DNA of 64,000 bases from Microbacterium sp. LWS13-1.2. GTDB lineage: Bacteria; Actinomycetota; Actinomycetes; Actinomycetales; Microbacteriaceae. Positions 59,418 through 64,000 of this stretch are shown here, in pieces. The notes beneath the pieces were generated by a model. That model had not been told where the DNA came from. It saw nothing but the letters and a program-made list of their open reading frames with translations, and did no database searches. The position numbers and the translations under genes were made by a program. The DNA lies in the NCBI RefSeq assembly GCF_040144835.1, contig NZ_CP151632.1, positions 248,001-312,000 of the forward strand, given 5' to 3'. Positions within the stretch are counted from its first letter, which is position 1; each line of letters opens with the position of its first letter.

Positions 59418-61631
59418 ATGCAGATCTGGCCCGGTTCCCCGTACCCGCTGGGGGCGACGTTCGATGGCAGCGGAACCAACTTCGCGCTCTTCAGCGAGGG
59501 CGCCGATCGCGTCGAGCTCTGCCTCTTCGACGACGACGGCACCGAGACCCGCGTCGACCTCGTCGACGTCGACGCCTTCGTCCATCACGGCTATATGCCT
59601 TCCATCCAGCCGGGACAGCGCTACGGCTATCGCGTGCACGGCGAATACGACCCGGCCACGGGCAAGCGGTTCAACGCGAACAAGCTGGTGCTCGACCCCT
59701 ACGCCAAGGCGGTGGAGGGTCAGGTGCGCTGGGGTCAGGCCGTGTTCGGCTACGACTTCGGAGAGCCCGACTCGCGCAACGACGAGGATTCCGCGTCCCA
59801 CCAGATGATGGGCGTCGTCGTGAACCCGTACTTCGACTGGAGCGGCGACCGGCAGCCCAAGACGCCGTACGCGGAGTCGTTCATCTACGAGGCCCACGTG
59901 CGAGGGCTCACGAAGCTGCACCCGGCGATTCCCGAGGAGATCCGCGGCACCTACAGCGCGATCGCGCACCCCGCGATCATCGAACACCTCGAGAAGCTCG
60001 GCGTGACGGCCATCGAGCTCATGCCGGTCCACCAGTTCGTCAACGACTCGGGACTCGAGGAGAAGGGCCTCTCGAATTACTGGGGCTACAACACCATCGC
60101 GTTCTTCGCTCCGCAGAACACCTACTCCTCGAGCGGCCAGCGCGGCCAGCAGGTGCAGGAGTTCAAGGCCATGGTCAAGGCACTGCACGCCGCGGGGATC
60201 GAGGTGATCCTCGACGTCGTGTACAACCACACCGCTGAGGGGAACCACCTCGGCCCGACGTTGTCGATGCGCGGCATCGACAACGAGGCGTACTACCGTC
60301 TCGAAGACGACGACAAGCGCTACTACACGGACTACACGGGGACCGGGAACAGCCTCAACGCCGGCAACCCGCACACGCTGCAGCTCATCATGGACTCGCT
60401 GCGGTACTGGGTGCTCGAGATGCACGTCGACGGCTTCCGCTTCGATCTCGCCTCCACGCTCGCGCGCGAGTTCTACGAGGTCGACCGCCTGTCGACCTTC
60501 TTCGAGCTGGTCCAGCAGGATCCCGTGGTGTCCCAGGTGAAGCTCATCGCCGAGCCGTGGGACGTGGGCCCCGGCGGCTATCAGGTCGGCAACTTCCCGC
60601 CGCAGTGGACGGAGTGGAACGGCAAGTACCGCGACACCGTGCGCGACTTCTGGCGGGGCGAGCCCGCGACCCTCGGCGAGTTCGCGTCGCGACTCACCGG
60701 CTCGTCGGACCTCTACGAGCACTCGGGGCGCCGGCCGGTGGCATCCATCAACTTCGTCACCGCGCATGACGGCTTCACCCTGCGTGATCTCGTCTCGTAC
60801 AACGAGAAGCACAACGAGGCCAACGGGGAGGAGAACCGCGACGGCGCCGACGACAACCGCTCGTGGAACTGCGGCGTCGAAGGGCCCACGGACGATCCGG
60901 ACGTGCTGGCGCTGCGCGCCCGCCAGCAGCGGAACTTCATCGCCACGCTGATGCTGTCGCAGGGCGTGCCGATGCTGCTGCACGGGGACGAGCTCGGCCG
61001 CACTCAGGGCGGGAACAACAACGGCTACGCGCAGGACAACGAGATCACCTGGGTGGACTGGTGCGCGCCCGACCAGCCGCTCCTCGAGTTCACGGCGGCT
61101 CTGGCGCGGCTGCGCCGCGAGCACCCGACGTTCCGTCGCCGTCGCTTCTTCGATGGGCGCCCGGTGCGTCGCGAAGAGGGGGCGCCGATCCCCGACATCG
61201 TGTGGGCACGTCCTGACGGTTCGCAGATGCAGCCCGAGGACTGGGGTTCGGGGTTCGGTCGTGCTGTCGCGGTGTTCCTCAACGGCGGCGGCATCCGCGA
61301 GCGCGATCGCCGGGGCGAAGCGATCTCGGACCGCCACTTCATCGTGCTGTTCAATGCCGGAGACGACTCCGTCGACTTCCTGATCCCGGCCGTCGAGTTC
61401 AGCCCGGAGTGGGACGTGATCGTCGACACCGCGGGGGTTCACGCCAACACCGAGCCGATCGAGCCCGGGTCGACACTGGCGGTTCCCGCCCGGTCGCTGA
61501 TGGTGCTGCGAGAGCACGAGCTGCCCGAGCCGGAGGTCGACCACTCCGTGGCGGCGTCGCTCGCGGCCGCGAATCCGGTCGGACCCGACGAGGTGCGCTC
61601 AGCCGCCCCGCGCGCAGAGCTCCAGCACTGA
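59418..61631 (+). CDS. glgX: Glycogen debranching enzyme GlgX
   Basis: GH13 isoamylase-type enzyme cleaving alpha-1,6 branches of glycogen; 737 residues. The N-terminal CBM48-like domain starts WPGSPYPLGATFDGSGTNFA. Catalytic regions: DVVYNHTAEGN, the nucleophile in HVDGFRFDLAS, the acid/base in KLIAEPWDVG, and TAHDGFTLRDLVSY. GGAGG lies 7 nt before ATG 59418, and a TAGGGT is about 30 nt upstream. treY follows after 16 nt, linking glycogen breakdown to trehalose. Confidence 0.95.
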   Translation: MQIWPGSPYPLGATFDGSGTNFALFSEGADRVELCLFDDDGTETRVDLVDVDAFVHHGYMPSIQPGQRYGYRVHGEYDPATGKRFNANKLVLDPYAKAVEGQVRWGQAVFGYDFGEPDSRNDEDSASHQMMGVVVNPYFDWSGDRQPKTPYAESFIYEAHVRGLTKLHPAIPEEIRGTYSAIAHPAIIEHLEKLGVTAIELMPVHQFVNDSGLEEKGLSNYWGYNTIAFFAPQNTYSSSGQRGQQVQEFKAMVKALHAAGIEVILDVVYNHTAEGNHLGPTLSMRGIDNEAYYRLEDDDKRYYTDYTGTGNSLNAGNPHTLQLIMDSLRYWVLEMHVDGFRFDLASTLAREFYEVDRLSTFFELVQQDPVVSQVKLIAEPWDVGPGGYQVGNFPPQWTEWNGKYRDTVRDFWRGEPATLGEFASRLTGSSDLYEHSGRRPVASINFVTAHDGFTLRDLVSYNEKHNEANGEENRDGADDNRSWNCGVEGPTDDPDVLALRARQQRNFIATLMLSQGVPMLLHGDELGRTQGGNNNGYAQDNEITWVDWCAPDQPLLEFTAALARLRREHPTFRRRRFFDGRPVRREEGAPIPDIVWARPDGSQMQPEDWGSGFGRAVAVFLNGGGIRERDRRGEAISDRHFIVLFNAGDDSVDFLIPAVEFSPEWDVIVDTAGVHANTEPIEPGSTLAVPARSLMVLREHELPEPEVDHSVAASLAAANPVGPDEVRSAAPRAELQH

Positions 61632-61647
61632 GAGGATCTGAAGAGCC

Positions 61648-63993
61648 ATGCCGACGTCGCGACCAGCGTCCACGTATCGTCTGCAGATCCGTCCATCGTT
61701 CACGCTCGATGACGCCGTCGCGCTCCGCGAGTACCTGAGCGATCTCGGCGTCGACTGGGTGTACTTCTCGCCCCTCCTCACCGCTTCCCAGGGATCCGAC
61801 CACGGCTACGACGTCGTCGATCCGACGTCCGTCGATCCGTCTCGCGGCGGCAGGGCGGCGCTCGAGCGCGCGGCCCACGCCTTCCACGAGGCCGGCCGGG
61901 GCATCCTGGTCGACATCGTCCCGAACCACGTCGGCGTCGCGCGCCCCGATGAGAACCCGTGGTGGTGGGATCTGTTGACACACGGTCGCCGGTCGCGCTG
62001 GGCTGCGGCCTTCGACATCGACTGGGACTTCGGCGGCGGAAAGGTGCGGCTGCCGGTCCTCGGCGAAGACGCCGCGCAGGCTGCGGCAGCCGGCACGCTC
62101 CGCGTCGAGGACGGCGAGCTCCGCTACTACGACCACCGGTTCCCGCTCGCGCCGGGCAGCACGCGATCCGACCCTGAGGACGTACTGGCCGTGCACGCGC
62201 GGCAGCACTACGAGCTCATGTCGTGGCGCCGAGAAGCCTTCGACCTCAACTACCGCCGGTTCTTCGGCGTCTCGAGCCTCGCAGCGATCCGTGTCGAGGA
62301 CCCGGAGGTGTTCGAGGCGAGCCACGGCGAGATCGGCAGCTGGTTCGCCGACGGCCTGGTCGACGGCCTGCGGGTGGATCATCCCGATGGTCTGCGTGCT
62401 CCGGTGGAGTACCTGGAGCACCTCGACGCGCTCACCGGCGGCGCCTACGTCCTCGTGGAGAAGATCCTCGAGCACGGCGAGACATTGCCGCAGTTCTTCG
62501 CCGCCGACGGCACGACGGGCTACGAGGCGCTCGCGGCCATCGACCGCGTGCTCGTGGATCCCCGCGGCGAAGCGCACCTGGACGCCCTCGACGCACGGTT
62601 GCGCGAGCATTCGCGCCTGCCCGCCGCGCAGCCGTGGCCCGAGGTGATCGCGGCCACGAAGCGGGCGATCGGCGAGGGGATCCTGCGCTCCGAGGTGCGT
62701 CGGCTCGCCCGTGACCTCGGAGCGCCCGACGACGCCGCGACCGAGGACGCGCTCGTCGAGCTCCTCGCACGCTTCCCGGTGTACCGGTCGTATCTGCCGG
62801 CCGGCCGCGAGCACCTGGACGCGGCGGCCGCCGCCGCCCGCGCGCACCGCCCCGACCTGGCTGCGACGCTCGACGCCGTGCTCCCGGCGCTCGCCGACCC
62901 CCGGCATCCCGCCGCGCTGCGCTTCCAGCAGACCAGCGGCATGGTGATGGCGAAGGGGGTCGAGGACACGGCGTTCTACCGCGCGACGCGTCTCGGGACG
63001 CTCACCGAGGTCGGCGCGGATCCCTCCGTGTTCGCGCTGTCGGTCGGCGAATTCCACGCCGCCCAGGCGGCTCGGCACGCCGCCTGGCCGCACTCGATGA
63101 CGACCCTCTCGACGCACGACACCAAGCGGGGCGAAGACGTGCGCGCGCGGCTCGCCGTGCTCTCCGAGATCCCCGAGCGGTGGGGCGAGGTGCTGGAGGG
63201 ACTGGCGGATGCCGCCTCCACCGGCCACGGACCCTTCGACGCGCTGCTGTGGCAGGCCATCGTGGGTGCCTGGCCGGCATCCCGTGAGCGCCTGCACGCG
63301 TATGCCGAGAAGGCGGCGCGCGAGGCCGGCGAGGCCACCTCGTGGCTGGAGCCGGACGCGGGGTTCGAGCGCCGCCTCCACGCGGCGGTCGATGCGGCAT
63401 TCGACGACCCCGCGGTGGCGGCGCGCCTGGAGTCCTTCGTCTCCGAGATCGAGGGCGCCGGCTGGTCGAACGCGCTGTCGGCGAAGCTGCTGCAGCTCAC
63501 CGGTCCGGGTGTCCCCGACGTCTATCAGGGCAGCGAGCTGTGGGAGCAGAGCCTCGTCGACCCCGACAACCGCAGGGCCGTCGACTTCGACGAACGCCGC
63601 CGGCTGCTGTCGCGCATCGACGCGGGTGAGCAGCCGATCGTCGATCGGAGCGGTGCGGCGAAGCTGCTCGTCACCTCTCGCGCCCTGCGGCTGCGTCGCG
63701 ACCGCCCCGACCTGTTCACGCGCTACACGCCCATGACGGTGGTCGGCTCCGCCGCCGAGCACGCGATCGCGGCCGACCGCGGCGGCGCGGTGGCGGTGGC
63801 GACGCGCCGCCCGGTCGGACTGGCGCGCCGCGGTGAGGCGACCGGATCCACGTGGGGCGACACGGTCCTGCTGCGGCACGCCGGACCCACCACCGACGTG
63901 CTCACCGGGCGGTCGTTCACCGGCCACATCGCGTTGGCGGAACTGCTCGACGTCTATCCCGTCGCGCTGCTGATCACGGCGGAGCCGTCATGA
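61648..63993 (+). CDS. treY: Maltooligosyl trehalose synthase
   Basis: GH13 enzyme that turns the reducing-end alpha-1,4 bond of maltooligosaccharides into a terminal trehalose unit; 781 residues. N-terminal STYRLQIRPSFTLDDAVALR and FSPLLTASQGSDHGYDVVDP are diagnostic, as are DIVPNHVGVARPDENPWWWD, the nucleophile region GLRVDHPDGLRAP and the C-terminal GPGVPDVYQGSELWEQSLVD. ATG 61648 has GAGAGGA upstream. Its stop overlaps a following ATG. Confidence 0.95.
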   Translation: MPTSRPASTYRLQIRPSFTLDDAVALREYLSDLGVDWVYFSPLLTASQGSDHGYDVVDPTSVDPSRGGRAALERAAHAFHEAGRGILVDIVPNHVGVARPDENPWWWDLLTHGRRSRWAAAFDIDWDFGGGKVRLPVLGEDAAQAAAAGTLRVEDGELRYYDHRFPLAPGSTRSDPEDVLAVHARQHYELMSWRREAFDLNYRRFFGVSSLAAIRVEDPEVFEASHGEIGSWFADGLVDGLRVDHPDGLRAPVEYLEHLDALTGGAYVLVEKILEHGETLPQFFAADGTTGYEALAAIDRVLVDPRGEAHLDALDARLREHSRLPAAQPWPEVIAATKRAIGEGILRSEVRRLARDLGAPDDAATEDALVELLARFPVYRSYLPAGREHLDAAAAAARAHRPDLAATLDAVLPALADPRHPAALRFQQTSGMVMAKGVEDTAFYRATRLGTLTEVGADPSVFALSVGEFHAAQAARHAAWPHSMTTLSTHDTKRGEDVRARLAVLSEIPERWGEVLEGLADAASTGHGPFDALLWQAIVGAWPASRERLHAYAEKAAREAGEATSWLEPDAGFERRLHAAVDAAFDDPAVAARLESFVSEIEGAGWSNALSAKLLQLTGPGVPDVYQGSELWEQSLVDPDNRRAVDFDERRRLLSRIDAGEQPIVDRSGAAKLLVTSRALRLRRDRPDLFTRYTPMTVVGSAAEHAIAADRGGAVAVATRRPVGLARRGEATGSTWGDTVLLRHAGPTTDVLTGRSFTGHIALAELLDVYPVALLITAEPS

Positions 63994-64000
63994 TGCCCGA
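63990..64000 (+). CDS. Probable start of treZ, cut by window edge
   Basis: ATG 63990 overlaps the treY stop (ATGA), and another ATG lies at 63993. Only three codons are visible (M-M-P or M-P). treZ is the usual next gene; the call rests on position alone. Confidence 0.3.

Overview
The window is high-GC, gene-dense actinobacterial DNA, almost certainly from the family Microbacteriaceae and most likely Microbacterium. This rests on gene content and order (gltX to tRNA-Gln; leuCD-murA-plsC-gpsA-ddl-thiL; recG-coaD-DUF177-rpmF-rnc-mutM-smc-ftsY-ffh-rpsP-khpA-rimM-trmD), on frequent GTG and TTG starts, and on many TAnnnT -10 boxes placed 6-9 nt before start codons. No phage, IS element, integron or CRISPR array is visible. 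The window is mostly core chromosome with small accessory insertions.

Layout. 1-4190: a truncated class V aminotransferase divergent from its LysR regulator, gltX, tRNA-Gln, and a broken aminoglycoside phosphotransferase gene. 4220-8500: a fructose operon (DeoR regulator, fruK, fruA, HPr) behind a phased repeat operator. 8520-12000: an MBL-fold hydrolase, two tRNA-Glu genes, two DUF202 membrane proteins, and a sigma factor/DUF4349 pair. 12060-16380: terC behind a yybP-ykoY (Mn2+) riboswitch, a membrane protein, and leuCD behind a Leu leader peptide. 16416-30127: envelope, phospholipid, thiamine, repair, CoA, ribosome and RNase III genes. 30164-33040: two tandem double-GNAT paralogues and a small transcription unit encoding a 39-residue peptide and an 84-residue protein. 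33164-43426: smc, ftsY, lipAB, a TetR-VOC fusion and ffh. 43500-44800: an AbiEi/DUF559 gene bracketed by two copies of a large composite palindrome, plus tandem repeats. 44871-47584: a glutamate-cysteine ligase family enzyme and rpsP-khpA-rimM. 47600-59290: an assimilatory nitrate/nitrite island with trmD embedded in it. 59418-64000: glgX and treY, with the first codons of treZ.

How genes work together. The nitrate island is a complete assimilation module: the NarK transporter, a self-contained nitrate reductase fused to an NADPH-flavin reductase, the nitrite reductase NirBD, CobA making the siroheme precursor, and an NnaR-type regulator. narK and nirB carry upstream half-sites with identical geometry over 64 nt, and the reductase gene carries a shortened version. 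GlgX releases maltooligosaccharides from glycogen, and TreY (with TreZ beyond the edge) turns such chains into trehalose. ftsY, ffh and smc form the usual actinobacterial secretion/chromosome block.

The most unusual structures are the palindrome pair around the DUF559 gene, the shared nitrate operator architecture, the small-peptide unit at 32423-33037, the TetR-VOC fusion, and a strongly enriched GGATGCC/GGCATCC word that also forms the arms of three hairpins. All function calls come from reading sequence; no database search was possible.
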